A DNA stretch of 64,000 bases from VRUE01 sp963697805 (GTDB taxonomy: Bacteria; Actinomycetota; Thermoleophilia; Solirubrobacterales; 70-9): contig CAVOPB010000002.1 in NCBI GenBank assembly GCA_963697805.1, positions 744,001-808,000 of the forward strand. Reading direction: 5' to 3'. Below the pieces are notes generated by a model. That model was not told where the DNA came from, searched no databases, and saw nothing but the letters and a program-made list of their open reading frames with translations. The stretch's first letter is position 1, and each line of letters begins with the position of its first letter. Positions 49,263 through 57,896 of this stretch are shown here, piece after piece. The translations under genes and the position numbers were made by a program.

Positions 49263-50123
49263 TCAGATGGTGCCGGGGGTCGCCGTCGGCGGGACGCTGC
49301 GGCCGCCTTTCGTCCTCACCGCGGACTCGAGCTCCTCGGAGGTGAAGCCGCCGAGCGCCTCGTCGCCGATCGCGTAGCGGTAGAGGGCGACGCCGAAGAT
49401 TCCGCTGAGGGCGCTGCTGATCAGCGCCGCGATCGCAAACCCGATCACGCCCAGGATCACGAGCAGGGCGCCGACGAAGCCGGCGGAGGACCAGATCAGG
49501 ACGCCGGCGACAACCAGGAGGATGCTCGGCAGCATCCCGAAGAGGAAGACGGCGCCGCCGATCGCGATGTTGCCGGTCACCTGCTGACCCCATTTGTCGC
49601 GGAACAGGCTCGAGGAGCGCTTCAGGGTCTCGACCGGCCCCGTCCCCTCGAACGCGATCACCGGCGCCGCGAGGAAGGTGATCAGGGCCCAGCCGACGGC
49701 CAGCACCCGGCCGAGGACCTCGCCGAAAATCCCGCCCTGGTTCTGGAGTGCGCTGAGGATCAGCCCGACGAAGGCCGAGAGCGCCGCCCAGCCCGCGATC
49801 TGCGAGAAGCGGCTGCGCGAGACCGCGAGGCCGTCGGCGACCGTCGCCTCCTCGCCGCGGAAGACGATGTCGGCGGCGGCGGCGAGGCCGACGCTGAAGT
49901 AGAACCCGATCAGAGCCAGCAGGTAGTAGCCGATCACCGCCAGCGGCCCGCCCAACGCGACCTTGCCGTCGTCGATCAGGAAGAGGCCGGGGCCGATCAC
50001 GATCACGGCGCAGAGGATCACCGCGATGCCGCCGTAGAGCGGAAAGCGGGCAAGCGCCGGGTGGCCGCGCAACAGCGCCCAGCTCTTCTTGCTCAGCTCC
50101 CATCCGCGCCGTATCCGTCTCAT
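49263..50123 (-). CDS. DUF6159-like polytopic membrane protein
   Basis: 286 residues from the ATG at 50123 (MRRIRRGWELSKKSWALLRGHPALARFPLYGG), with GGAGCGAGG upstream. The N-terminal block is the DUF6159 signature, followed by six helices and cytoplasmic loops (EEATVADGLAVSRSRFSQIAGWA, FEGTGPVETLKRSSSLFRDKWG). The stop of the UbiB-like gene is 11 bases upstream on the same strand, so the two are likely an operon. Function unknown. Confidence 0.78.
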   Translation of the reverse strand: MRRIRRGWELSKKSWALLRGHPALARFPLYGGIAVILCAVIVIGPGLFLIDDGKVALGGPLAVIGYYLLALIGFYFSVGLAAAADIVFRGEEATVADGLAVSRSRFSQIAGWAALSAFVGLILSALQNQGGIFGEVLGRVLAVGWALITFLAAPVIAFEGTGPVETLKRSSSLFRDKWGQQVTGNIAIGGAVFLFGMLPSILLVVAGVLIWSSAGFVGALLVILGVIGFAIAALISSALSGIFGVALYRYAIGDEALGGFTSEELESAVRTKGGRSVPPTATPGTI

Positions 50124-50134
50124 CCTCGCTCCTG

Positions 50135-51553
50135 TCAGCTCGTTTCGGCCAGGCCGGGTGTCCGTCTGACCCCTCTTCCCTCGAAGTACTCCCACTCCTG
50201 CTTGCCGAGCTCTGTCGCCGGCGGGTCACCGTAGACCCACTCGCGCATGATCCGGTGCCAGTTCCGTCGCGCGCGGAGCTGACCCAGGACCGCGACGACC
50301 CCGATTTCCATCCGCCGCCCCATCAGCTCGTCGGCCGGCAGCGACTCACGCCGCATCAGGTCGTAGTACTCGGAGCGGGGGTCGTTGGTCGATTCGATGA
50401 TCTTCATCACCCGCCGGGCGCTGATCTCGATCTCGCGGTCCTCGATGTACCAACCGCCGACGGCCATCATGTGCTCCATCAGGCGTTCGGCGTCGAGCTT
50501 CGACGGGTTCTTGATGAAGCCGAGGTCGACCAGCGCCTCTCGGAACGCCTCCGGGTCGTCGCGCGAGGCGGCGTCGAAGGCGCGCGCTTGGAGAACGATC
50601 TGCTCGTTGTCGAGCTTCTTCGTCATCCCGAAGTCGAGGAAGGCGACGCGGCCGTCGTCCATCAGCAGGTAGTTGCCGGGGTGGGGGTCGGCGTTGAAGT
50701 GCTGGAGGTGAAAGGTCGAGCCGAGGCTGCCGCGGAAGACGATCTCGCCGAACCGGCTCCGCTCCCCGTGCGGCAGCTGTTTGATCTCCTCGAACCCGAT
50801 CCCCTCGACGAACTCGGTCACCAGCACCCGTCGCCGCGAGAGGCGCGTGATCACTTCGGGGACGTAGATGAACGGGTGGTCGCGGTAGGCGCGCGAGAAG
50901 CTGCGCTGGTTCTGGGCCTCGTACTCGTAGTCGAGCTCCTCCATCACGCGCTCGCGAATCTCGTCGGCGATCTCCTTCGCGTCGAGGCCTGGAGCCAGGG
51001 TCCGGGCGAGGCGGACGATCGTCCCGGCGTTCCGGAGGTCGGCGTCGAGCGCCTCGGCGATGCCGGGGTACTGGACCTTGACGGCGACCGCGCGCCCGTC
51101 GAGGAGCGTCGCACGGTGAACCTGGCCGATCGAGGCGGCGGCGAACGCCTCCTGCTCGAAGTCGGCAAAGAGCTCGTCGAGCGGCTCCCCGTAGTACTCC
51201 TCGTCGAGCACCTTCTCGACCTTCTCCCACGGCATCGAGGGGGCGTCGGTGCGGAGCTTGGCGAGCTGCTCCTGGTAGATCTCGCGGTACTCCTCGGGGA
51301 TGAACTCAGTGTCGATGAAGGAGGCGAACTGCCCGAGCTTCATCGCGGCGCCCTTCATCTGACCGAGGGCGCCGACCATCTTCATCGCGGTTTCGATGTG
51401 GCGCTGCTCGAGCTTCTCGCGCCCCCCCTCCTCGGAGCGGGCGACGTTGGTCGCCTTCGTACCCGCGTAGCGGGCGCCCTGGACTCCTACGACTGAGCCG
51501 AGCTTCGCCGAGCGGCGGATCCGGCCCTTCGGGATCTTCGATTCATCGGCCAT
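50135..51553 (-). CDS. UbiB/ABC1-type atypical kinase
   Basis: 472 residues from ATG (MADESKIPKGRIRRSAK). ABC1/ADCK motifs: KMVGALGQMKGAAMKLGQFAS (K-x-G-Q with the inhibitory loop), FAAASIGQVHRATL (alanine-rich P-loop), VAVKVQYPGIAEAL, the EELDYEYEAQNQRSF, FNADPHPGNYLLMDDGRVAFLDFGMTKKL catalytic segment (D-x-x-P-G-N and D-F-G). These ATPases assist quinone biosynthesis or lipid handling; in actinobacteria they occur with menaquinone. A C-terminal 130-residue extension includes a conserved R-x-x-x-E-I region. Coupled to the DUF6159 membrane protein. Confidence 0.9.
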   Translation of the reverse strand: MADESKIPKGRIRRSAKLGSVVGVQGARYAGTKATNVARSEEGGREKLEQRHIETAMKMVGALGQMKGAAMKLGQFASFIDTEFIPEEYREIYQEQLAKLRTDAPSMPWEKVEKVLDEEYYGEPLDELFADFEQEAFAAASIGQVHRATLLDGRAVAVKVQYPGIAEALDADLRNAGTIVRLARTLAPGLDAKEIADEIRERVMEELDYEYEAQNQRSFSRAYRDHPFIYVPEVITRLSRRRVLVTEFVEGIGFEEIKQLPHGERSRFGEIVFRGSLGSTFHLQHFNADPHPGNYLLMDDGRVAFLDFGMTKKLDNEQIVLQARAFDAASRDDPEAFREALVDLGFIKNPSKLDAERLMEHMMAVGGWYIEDREIEISARRVMKIIESTNDPRSEYYDLMRRESLPADELMGRRMEIGVVAVLGQLRARRNWHRIMREWVYGDPPATELGKQEWEYFEGRGVRRTPGLAETS

Positions 51554-51616
51554 GGATTCGGCCCTGAAGGGTGCCACAGGTTCCCGGCGGCGCCGTTTCT
51601 CTATCCTCTCCGACCG

Positions 51617-52309
51617 ATGGCTCGCGGACGCGAAACCCTGAAAGCGGCTCCCCGTGCGGAGTTCGGATCGCGCGGCTCGCGCCGGCTGCGGCGCGAGGGC
51701 CTGGTGCCCGGCGTCGTCTACGCCGGCGGCAGCGACGCCCGCACCTTCCAGGCGGGCGAACGCGAGATCCGCGCCGTCCTCGCCGGCGGCCAGGCGCTGT
51801 TCGACCTCGAGCTCGAGGGGGCCTCGGCGGTGCCGGTCGTCGTCAAGGAACAGCAGCTTCACCCGGTCCGCGGCAACCTCGAGCACATCGACCTGCAGGA
51901 GGTCAAGCTCGACGAGGAGATCCAGGCCGAGGTCACGATCGAGCTCGAGGGAGCTGAGGTGGCGCCTGGCGTCAAAGAGGGCGGCGTGCTCGAGCACGTG
52001 ACCCGCGAGATCACCGTCGAAGCGCTGCCGACCGAGATCCCGGAGCGGATCGTCGCCGACGTCTCGGCGATGGAGATCAACGACACCCTTCAGCTTGTAG
52101 CGATCGCGATCCCGGACGGCGTCAAACTGGTCGCCGACGACCCCGAGGAGGTCACGATCGCGACCCTCTCGCCACCGCGTGTCGAGGAAGAGCCCGAGCC
52201 AGAGGTCGAGGAGGAGACGGAGCTCGTCGGCGAGGAGGGCGAGGCCGCCGAGGGCGAGGGCGAGGGCGCCGAGGGCGAGGCCGACTCGGGCGACTCGGGC
52301 GAGGAGTAG
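51617..52309 (+). CDS. rplY: 50S ribosomal protein L25/general stress protein Ctc
   Basis: 230 residues, Ctc-type. The N-terminal L25 domain (LKAAPRAEFGSRGSRRLRREGLVPGVVYAGG) binds 5S rRNA; the C-terminal domain (EIQAEVTIELEGAEVAPGVKEGGVLEHVTREITVEALPTEIPE) is the TL5/Ctc extension. After residue 188 there is an acidic tail of E, G and A (EEEPEPEVEEETELVGEEGE), longer than usual and likely flexible. rplY-pth is the conserved actinobacterial order; pth starts five bases after the stop. Confidence 0.95.
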   Translation: MARGRETLKAAPRAEFGSRGSRRLRREGLVPGVVYAGGSDARTFQAGEREIRAVLAGGQALFDLELEGASAVPVVVKEQQLHPVRGNLEHIDLQEVKLDEEIQAEVTIELEGAEVAPGVKEGGVLEHVTREITVEALPTEIPERIVADVSAMEINDTLQLVAIAIPDGVKLVADDPEEVTIATLSPPRVEEEPEPEVEEETELVGEEGEAAEGEGEGAEGEADSGDSGEE

Positions 52310-52314
52310 CCGCA

Positions 52315-52920
52315 ATCGGCCTGTTTCGCCGCCGGGAGGACTCCTCCGGCGAGCGAATCCTGATCGTCGGTCTCGGCAACCCCGGCAAGCGATACGCCGG
52401 GACCCGCCACAACATCGGCTTCGAGGTCGGCGCCGAGCTCTCGCGGCGCTGGGACCTGCCGCGCGCCAAGAGCCGCTTCGGCGGCCAGATCGCCGAGGGC
52501 CGTGCCGGGCCCGGGGGGCCGCGGGTGGCGATCCTGCTGCCGCAGACCTTCATGAACGACTCGGGCGACTCGGCGGGGCCGGCGCGGGGCTCGCTCAAGG
52601 TCCCGCTCGACCGGGTCGTCGTCCTTCACGACGAGATCGACCTTCCCTTCGGCGAGGTCCAGGCCCGGCTCGGCGGCGGGCTCGCCGGCCACAACGGCCT
52701 CAAGAGCCTGAAAGCGGGATTCGGCGACCCCGAGTTCTGGCGGGTGAGGATCGGCGTCGGCCGGCCCGACTCGACCGACCCCGAGATCGTCTCCGCCCAC
52801 GTCCTCGGCAGCTTCCGCGAGCCCCGTGCGGAGGTCGAGGCGCTGGTACTCGAGGCCGCCGACGAGGCCGAGCGCCTGGTCGAGCGGCTAGGTTCCGCGG
52901 CTGACGATGACGAGCGCTGA
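52315..52920 (+). CDS. pth: Peptidyl-tRNA hydrolase with a non-standard start codon
   Basis: The frame encodes ILIVGLGNPGKRYAGTRHNIGFEVG, AILLPQTFMNDSG and LHDEIDLPFGEVQARLGGGLAGHNGLKSL, covering the catalytic Asn, His and Asp of Pth1. No ATG, GTG or TTG lies in frame upstream of 52525, which is beyond the catalytic His. An ATC codon at 52315 is eight bases after a GAGGAG site inside the rplY stop region and gives a family-like start (GLFRRRED). CTG at 52321 is an alternative. ATC initiation, comparable to infC AUU, is inferred; a sequence error is possible. It hydrolyses peptidyl-tRNA to recycle tRNA. Confidence 0.88.
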   Translation: MGLFRRREDSSGERILIVGLGNPGKRYAGTRHNIGFEVGAELSRRWDLPRAKSRFGGQIAEGRAGPGGPRVAILLPQTFMNDSGDSAGPARGSLKVPLDRVVVLHDEIDLPFGEVQARLGGGLAGHNGLKSLKAGFGDPEFWRVRIGVGRPDSTDPEIVSAHVLGSFREPRAEVEALVLEAADEAERLVERLGSAADDDER

Positions 52921-53638
52921 GCGGACCGCATACGAGGTCGACGAGAACGGGGTCGCCGTGCTCCGGCTCGAGCGCCCCGAGGCGCGGAACGCGATCGACA
53001 CCTTGATGCTGAACGAGATGCTCGCGCGGATCGGCGAGGCCGGCGAGGACGAAGGGGTCCGAGTCCTGGTCATCAGCTCCGGCGACCACATGGGCCTCTC
53101 GGCCGGCGCCGACGTCCGCGAGGAGCTCGCGGAGGAGGAGGCGAAGGTCGCGCGGATGCAGCTATTCGCCGACCTCTACAACGCGATCGTCGCCTTCCCG
53201 AAGCCGACGGTGGCGGCCTGCCACGGCGACGTCGTCGGCGGCGGCGCCGAGATCGCGATCTGCTGCGACCTGCGGGTCGGCGGATCGAACTTGCGGATGC
53301 GGTTCCCCGGGGCCGCCCTCGGCGTCCCGGTCGGGCCGGCCCGCTTGGTCACTCTCTGTGGCCTGGCCACCGCCAAGTACCTGCTGTTCACCTCGCGCAC
53401 GGTCGGCACCGACGAGGCCCTGCGGCTGGGTCTCGTCAACCGGGTCGCTCCGGCGGCCGCGACCGAGGAGGCCGCGGTGGAGCTGGCGACCGCGGTCGCA
53501 GCTCACCCGCCCGAGGCGCTCGCGCGGCTGAAGCAGATGCTTCACGCCTGGGACGACATCGAGGGTCGTTCGGCGACCGAGGGCGAGGGCCAGGTCGAGT
53601 GGCAGCGCTCCGGCCCGGGCCTGCCACACAAGCCCTGA
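52907..53638 (+). CDS. Enoyl-CoA hydratase/isomerase-family protein
   Basis: 243 residues. The crotonase fold shows VAVLRLERPEARNAIDTLMLNEML, the oxyanion loop SSGDHMGLSAGADVRE and AACHGDVVGGGAEIAICCDLRV with the first catalytic Glu region. The usual second block (G-x-x-P-G-x-G-G-T) reads GVPVGPARLVTLCG, so the second acidic residue is not evident and the reaction may differ from hydration. Overlaps pth by 14 bases. It may act with the acyl-CoA enzymes in this window. Confidence 0.82.
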   Translation: MTSAERTAYEVDENGVAVLRLERPEARNAIDTLMLNEMLARIGEAGEDEGVRVLVISSGDHMGLSAGADVREELAEEEAKVARMQLFADLYNAIVAFPKPTVAACHGDVVGGGAEIAICCDLRVGGSNLRMRFPGAALGVPVGPARLVTLCGLATAKYLLFTSRTVGTDEALRLGLVNRVAPAAATEEAAVELATAVAAHPPEALARLKQMLHAWDDIEGRSATEGEGQVEWQRSGPGLPHKP

Positions 53639-53649
53639 CCGCGTCTACG

Positions 53650-55983
53650 ATGGGCCGCGTGTCCGCCCGTGTGAGCCGAGTCCTGCCCCTGGTCTTCGTG
53701 GCTGCCTTCGTGATTCTCTCGCTGGCGGTCCCGGCCGTCGCATCGGCGGTCGAATTCAACGTCACCGCCGTCGCCGACGAAGCCGACGACAACATCGGCA
53801 ACGGCGTCTGCCATGCGGCCGGAGGGGCGTGCACGCTACGGGCGGCGATCGAAGAGTCGAACGCCACCGAAGTCAAAGACCTGATCACGTTCGCGGCCAA
53901 CTTCAACGGCGAACTCGCCGACACGATCGCCCTAGGCAGTGAACTCTCGATCACCAAACCCACCGCGGTCATCGGCGGGATCTGCGAACACAGCCCCACA
54001 CTGAGCGGCCCCTGCGTCGGGGTCAACAGGAGCGGCGGCTTCGGCCTGAAAGTCGACGACGCGAACGAAGTCACAATCGCCGGGCTGGCCGTGACAGGGG
54101 CGCTCGTCGGCATCGACGTGGTCGACAGCTCCCAAAAGTTCACCGCACTCAGGAACTGGATCGGGGTGAAACTCGACGGTTCCGCCGGGCCGAACAGCAC
54201 CGGGCTCTTCCTCGATCCCAATTCCGACAGCGCGGTGATCGGGGAAGAAGAAGAAGGCAACGTTTTCGCCAACAACAGCCTCGAGGGCCTCGACCTCGAG
54301 GGCGCGAGCTCGGCGAGAATCCAGGGCAACCTCTTCGGGGTCGCGCCGGACGGCGTCACCCAGGCCGCCAACGCGAAGGACATCGAGATCACCGGTTCGA
54401 CCACCGGCGGTGGCACGACGGCTGCCGGGAACGTCGTCGGGGAACAGGTCGAAACGGCGGCGGCGGGAACTACGGAATGCGACGCCGGCTGCAATGTGAT
54501 CTCGGGCGCGACCTTCTTCGGGATCGACCTCAAGGGGAACGGCGGCGGCGAAAACGAGGAACCTGCGGGAGAAACGATGATCTGGGGGAATCACATCGGC
54601 CTCAACGCCGCCGGAACCGGGGTGGTGGCCAACGGGGCGGTCGGGGTCCTGGTCGGGGAAGCCGACGAAATCAAGATCGGCGGGCCCTCGGCGGAATTCG
54701 CCAACCACATCAACGGTGGGACGGCCGGAGTCCAGGCGGGCCCGGCGGCCCAGGACCTGTTGGTCGAACGCAACCTGATCGGCCTCAACCACCCAGGCAC
54801 CGCGACGCTGTCCCCGCCGAACGCCGAAGGCGTCTTGCTCAAAGCGGAAGGAGCCCAGCTGAACCACCAGGCGACGATCGCGAAAAACGTGATCGCGATG
54901 GGGAGCGGCATCCCGATCGAGGTCGAAAAAGGCGGTCCGACCGGCACCTCGATCGTCCAAAACGTGATCGGCCGCGGCACCGGCGGCCAGAGCCTCACCG
55001 GAGGGGCGTTTGGCATTCGCGTCGACGGCCCGCCGGGCACCGGCAACGCGATCGAACGGAACGTCGTCGAAAACTCCCATCTCGACGGGATGCTGATCGA
55101 AAGCAGCAACAACAGCGTGATCAAGAACGAAGTCCTCGGGACCGAATCGGGCTCGGGAATCGCGATTCAGAACTTCAACGGGGTCGAAGAAGCGAGCGGC
55201 AACACGATCGGTGGCGACACGGCGGCGGAGGAAAACGTGATCTCCGGCAGCGGCGAAGACGCGATCGAAATCCTCAACGGCATCGACACCGACAACCAGA
55301 TCAAGCGCAACACCGGCAGCGGCAATGCCGGGCTGTTCATCGACCTCGGCGGTGACGGGCCGGGCAATCAGCTGAGCGGCCCCAACGACGGGATCCAGGC
55401 GCCGGCGATCGCCGCCGCGACGCCGACCGCTGTCAGCGGCAGCGAAGCCCTGCCGAACGCGACGGTGCGGGTCTTCGGAAAGGCGAGCGCCCAGAACGGC
55501 GAGATCAAAGGCTTCCTCGGCGAAGTCAAAGCCGACTCCGGCGGCAGCTGGAAATTCGAATACGACTCCCCGCTCCCGGAGGGGACCGAGATCGGCGTCA
55601 CCCAGACCGGCCTCGAAGGGACCTCGGAGATGGCTCAGGCGACGACCGCCACGCCCTCTCCCCCTGGTGGCGGTGGCAGTGGGGGCGGCGGAGGTGGCGG
55701 GTCTACCAACCCCGCCGCCGACATAGCCGCGCCTCAGACGAGGATCACCAAGGGCCCGAAGCCAAGTTCCAGCTCATCGAAGGCAAAGTTCAAGTTCACC
55801 TCGACCGAGGCGGGCTCGACCTTCCAGTGCAAGCTCGACCGCAAGCCGCTCAAGCCCTGCCGCTCGCCGAAGAAGTACAAGGGCCTCAAGCCCGGCAAGC
55901 ACGTCTTCAAGGTCCGCGCGACCGATGCCGCAGGCAACGTCGACGCGAGCCCGGCCGTGAAGCGGTTCAAGATCACCGGATAG
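53650..55983 (+). CDS. Secreted CSLREA/beta-helix protein with C-terminal Cys domain
   Basis: 777 residues from ATG. A signal peptide (RVLPLVFVAAFVILSLAVPAVASA) is followed by a CSLREA-type domain (FNVTAVADEADDN, CTLRAAIEESNA), a long right-handed beta-helix (residues 100-590) made of short Asn/Gly-rich turns such as NVIG, GNHIG and NVVEN, a Gly-rich linker with GGGGSGGGGGGGS, and a C-terminal domain (PQTRITKGPKP ... STEAGSTFQCKLDRKPLKPC ... HVFKVRATDAAGNVD) found in many secreted Solirubrobacterales proteins. An exported carbohydrate or adhesion role is probable. Glutamate is largely GAA. Confidence 0.85.
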   Translation: MGRVSARVSRVLPLVFVAAFVILSLAVPAVASAVEFNVTAVADEADDNIGNGVCHAAGGACTLRAAIEESNATEVKDLITFAANFNGELADTIALGSELSITKPTAVIGGICEHSPTLSGPCVGVNRSGGFGLKVDDANEVTIAGLAVTGALVGIDVVDSSQKFTALRNWIGVKLDGSAGPNSTGLFLDPNSDSAVIGEEEEGNVFANNSLEGLDLEGASSARIQGNLFGVAPDGVTQAANAKDIEITGSTTGGGTTAAGNVVGEQVETAAAGTTECDAGCNVISGATFFGIDLKGNGGGENEEPAGETMIWGNHIGLNAAGTGVVANGAVGVLVGEADEIKIGGPSAEFANHINGGTAGVQAGPAAQDLLVERNLIGLNHPGTATLSPPNAEGVLLKAEGAQLNHQATIAKNVIAMGSGIPIEVEKGGPTGTSIVQNVIGRGTGGQSLTGGAFGIRVDGPPGTGNAIERNVVENSHLDGMLIESSNNSVIKNEVLGTESGSGIAIQNFNGVEEASGNTIGGDTAAEENVISGSGEDAIEILNGIDTDNQIKRNTGSGNAGLFIDLGGDGPGNQLSGPNDGIQAPAIAAATPTAVSGSEALPNATVRVFGKASAQNGEIKGFLGEVKADSGGSWKFEYDSPLPEGTEIGVTQTGLEGTSEMAQATTATPSPPGGGGSGGGGGGGSTNPAADIAAPQTRITKGPKPSSSSSKAKFKFTSTEAGSTFQCKLDRKPLKPCRSPKKYKGLKPGKHVFKVRATDAAGNVDASPAVKRFKITG

Positions 55984-56002
55984 CCGCCCCGCAGCTCCGG
56001 TC

Positions 56003-57022
56003 GTGGAGAATGGGCCGGTGCTGACCGTCGCCGTCACCGGACCGACAGGAGAGATCGGCAAGCCGTTCATGGCGGCGCTGCAGCGGGCGCCCGAGGTCGA
56101 GCGGGTCGTCGGCATGGCTCGGCGGCCGTTCGACCCGGTCGCGACCGGCTGGGACAAGGCCGAATATCGGCCCGGCGACATCCGCGACCCCGACGCGGTC
56201 GAGGCCCTGGTCGCCGACGCCGATGTCGTCGTCCACCTCGCCTTCGTCATCGTCGATGACGGCGGGGATGGCTCTGAGATCAACCGTGCCGGGTCTCGAA
56301 ACGTGTTCGAGGCCGCCGTCGCCGCCGGCGCGAAACGGATCGTCTACACGTCCTCGGTGGCGGCCTACGGCTTCGGCCGCGACCTGCCCGACCTGATCAC
56401 CGAGGAGGAGCCCGCGCGAGGGGCCCGCAGGCACCCCTACTCGGCGGACAAGGCAGAGGTCGAGGCCGACCTCAGCGACGTGCTCGAAGACGCCGAGACC
56501 GAGGCCTACGTCTTCCGTCCCTGCATCGTGGCCGGCCCCGAGGCGACGCTGCTGCTCGACATGGTCCCGCTGCTCGCCCTCGGCCAGAAGCTGCCCGGCC
56601 CACTGCGCTGGGCCCTCGGCCGCACCCCGTCGCTGCGCCCGGTCCTGCCCGATCCCGGCGTGCGCTTCCAGCTCGTCCACCACGACGACGTCGCCGCGGC
56701 TCTCACCGCCGCGACGATCGGGATCGGCGAGCCCGGCGTCTACAACCTCGCCGGGCCCGGGGAGCTGACGATCACCGACCTCGCCCACGAGCTCGGCTGG
56801 CATGCAATCGGAGTCCCCGCCGTGCCTGAGCTCGCGGTCGGGGCCGCCGCCGAGGCCATCTCCCACATGCCGTACCTGCCTCAGGAGGCGACCTGGATCG
56901 AAGCGCTGAGACGGCCGATGCTGATGGACACCACCCGCGCCCGCAACGAGCTGCGCTGGATGCCGCACCGCGACGCCCGCGAGACGCTGCGGGAGACGGT
57001 CGAGGCGGTCCGCTCGCGCTGA
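56003..57022 (+). CDS. NAD-dependent epimerase/dehydratase-family protein
   Basis: 339 residues from GTG; the Met at residue 6 is an alternative. Extended SDR with the nucleotide-binding VAVTGPTGEIGKPFMAAL, the YTSSVAAYG motif, and YSADKAEVE in place of the classical Y-x-x-x-K. VHLAFVIVDDGGDGSEINRAG places it with atypical sugar or aldehyde epimerases. Substrate not known. It starts 19 bases after the beta-helix gene and is convergent with the deacetylase gene. Confidence 0.85.
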   Translation: MENGPVLTVAVTGPTGEIGKPFMAALQRAPEVERVVGMARRPFDPVATGWDKAEYRPGDIRDPDAVEALVADADVVVHLAFVIVDDGGDGSEINRAGSRNVFEAAVAAGAKRIVYTSSVAAYGFGRDLPDLITEEEPARGARRHPYSADKAEVEADLSDVLEDAETEAYVFRPCIVAGPEATLLLDMVPLLALGQKLPGPLRWALGRTPSLRPVLPDPGVRFQLVHHDDVAAALTAATIGIGEPGVYNLAGPGELTITDLAHELGWHAIGVPAVPELAVGAAAEAISHMPYLPQEATWIEALRRPMLMDTTRARNELRWMPHRDARETLRETVEAVRSR

Positions 57023-57029
57023 GTCGCGC

Positions 57030-57896
57030 TCAGCCCCCGGCCCAGCTGGCGCTGTCGAGCGACGTCCCGCCCTGGAAGGCACCGGGGTCGGCCAGAACGT
57101 GGTCGGCGATAGTGGCGCACGGGGCGACCCACAGCTCGCCGGCGGCCGATGCCGCGGCGGCGCGGTCGAGGAGGGCGGAGAGGCGCTCGCCTCCAAGCCA
57201 CTCGAGCATCGCGAGGTGGAGGACGATCGCGATGAATCCGCCCTCGACCGCGAGCCGCTTCAGCTCGCCCTCGAGGCTCGCGAGGAACGCCTCCGGCCCG
57301 ACCGGCCCGGGCTGTCCCGCGATTTCCTCGCGGGCAGAGTCGAGGTTGGGGAGGACACAGCTGGCGTCGACATCGCGCCAGCGGAACGGGAGCAGCGCCA
57401 GTCCGCCCTCCGCGCCCGCCCCTGACCCGGCGGGCGAGCAGTAGCGGAGCCCCGCATCGACCAGGACATCGAGCCCGCCGGTCCCGAGGCCGCCTCCGGG
57501 TGGCCGCAACCCCGCCAGGCTCAGGCCGAGCTCACCGAATGCCGCCTGGCCGCGAGCCAGGTTCTCGGCCTGCTCGGCGGCGCCGAGGTCTGACCAGTGC
57601 TCGTGGTGCCAGGCGTGGTAGCCGACCTCGTGCCCGGCCGCGTCGACCTCGACCAGCAGCTCCGGGTAGGTCTCGGCGTTGAGCCCCTCGACGAAGAAGG
57701 TCGCGCTCAGCCCGCGCGAGGAGAGCTCGCCGAGCAGCGACGGCAGAATGCGGGTCGCCGTCGGATGGTCGCCCAACGGAGCGTCGGGGTCGATCGCGCC
57801 GAGCTCGATCTCGGCCGCCTCGCCGAGGTTGTCGAAGGTGAGGCTGAGGGCGCCGCGGGCGCCGCCGGGCCAGCCTCCGCCGCCCTGCGCACTCAT
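57030..57896 (-). CDS. Polysaccharide deacetylase-like protein
   Basis: 288 residues from ATG (MSAQGGGGWPGGARGALSLTFDNLGEAAE). The NodB fold is recognised by SLTFDN at the start, SATFFVEGLNAETYPELLVEVDAAGHEVGYHAWHHEHWSD with the metal His pair, and LRPPGGGLGTGGLDVLVDAGLRYCSPA. The usual T-F-D-D has D-N here, replacing one metal-site Asp, and the LH motif is LHLAMLEWL. Activity may be altered. The ATG overlaps the stop of the upstream membrane-protein gene (ATGA). Confidence 0.75.
   Translation of the reverse strand: MSAQGGGGWPGGARGALSLTFDNLGEAAEIELGAIDPDAPLGDHPTATRILPSLLGELSSRGLSATFFVEGLNAETYPELLVEVDAAGHEVGYHAWHHEHWSDLGAAEQAENLARGQAAFGELGLSLAGLRPPGGGLGTGGLDVLVDAGLRYCSPAGSGAGAEGGLALLPFRWRDVDASCVLPNLDSAREEIAGQPGPVGPEAFLASLEGELKRLAVEGGFIAIVLHLAMLEWLGGERLSALLDRAAAASAAGELWVAPCATIADHVLADPGAFQGGTSLDSASWAGG

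Noticed and set aside
52525..52920. Short pth starting at GTG 52525
   Set aside because: It would lack the N-terminal catalytic half of Pth, which is clearly encoded upstream in the same frame.
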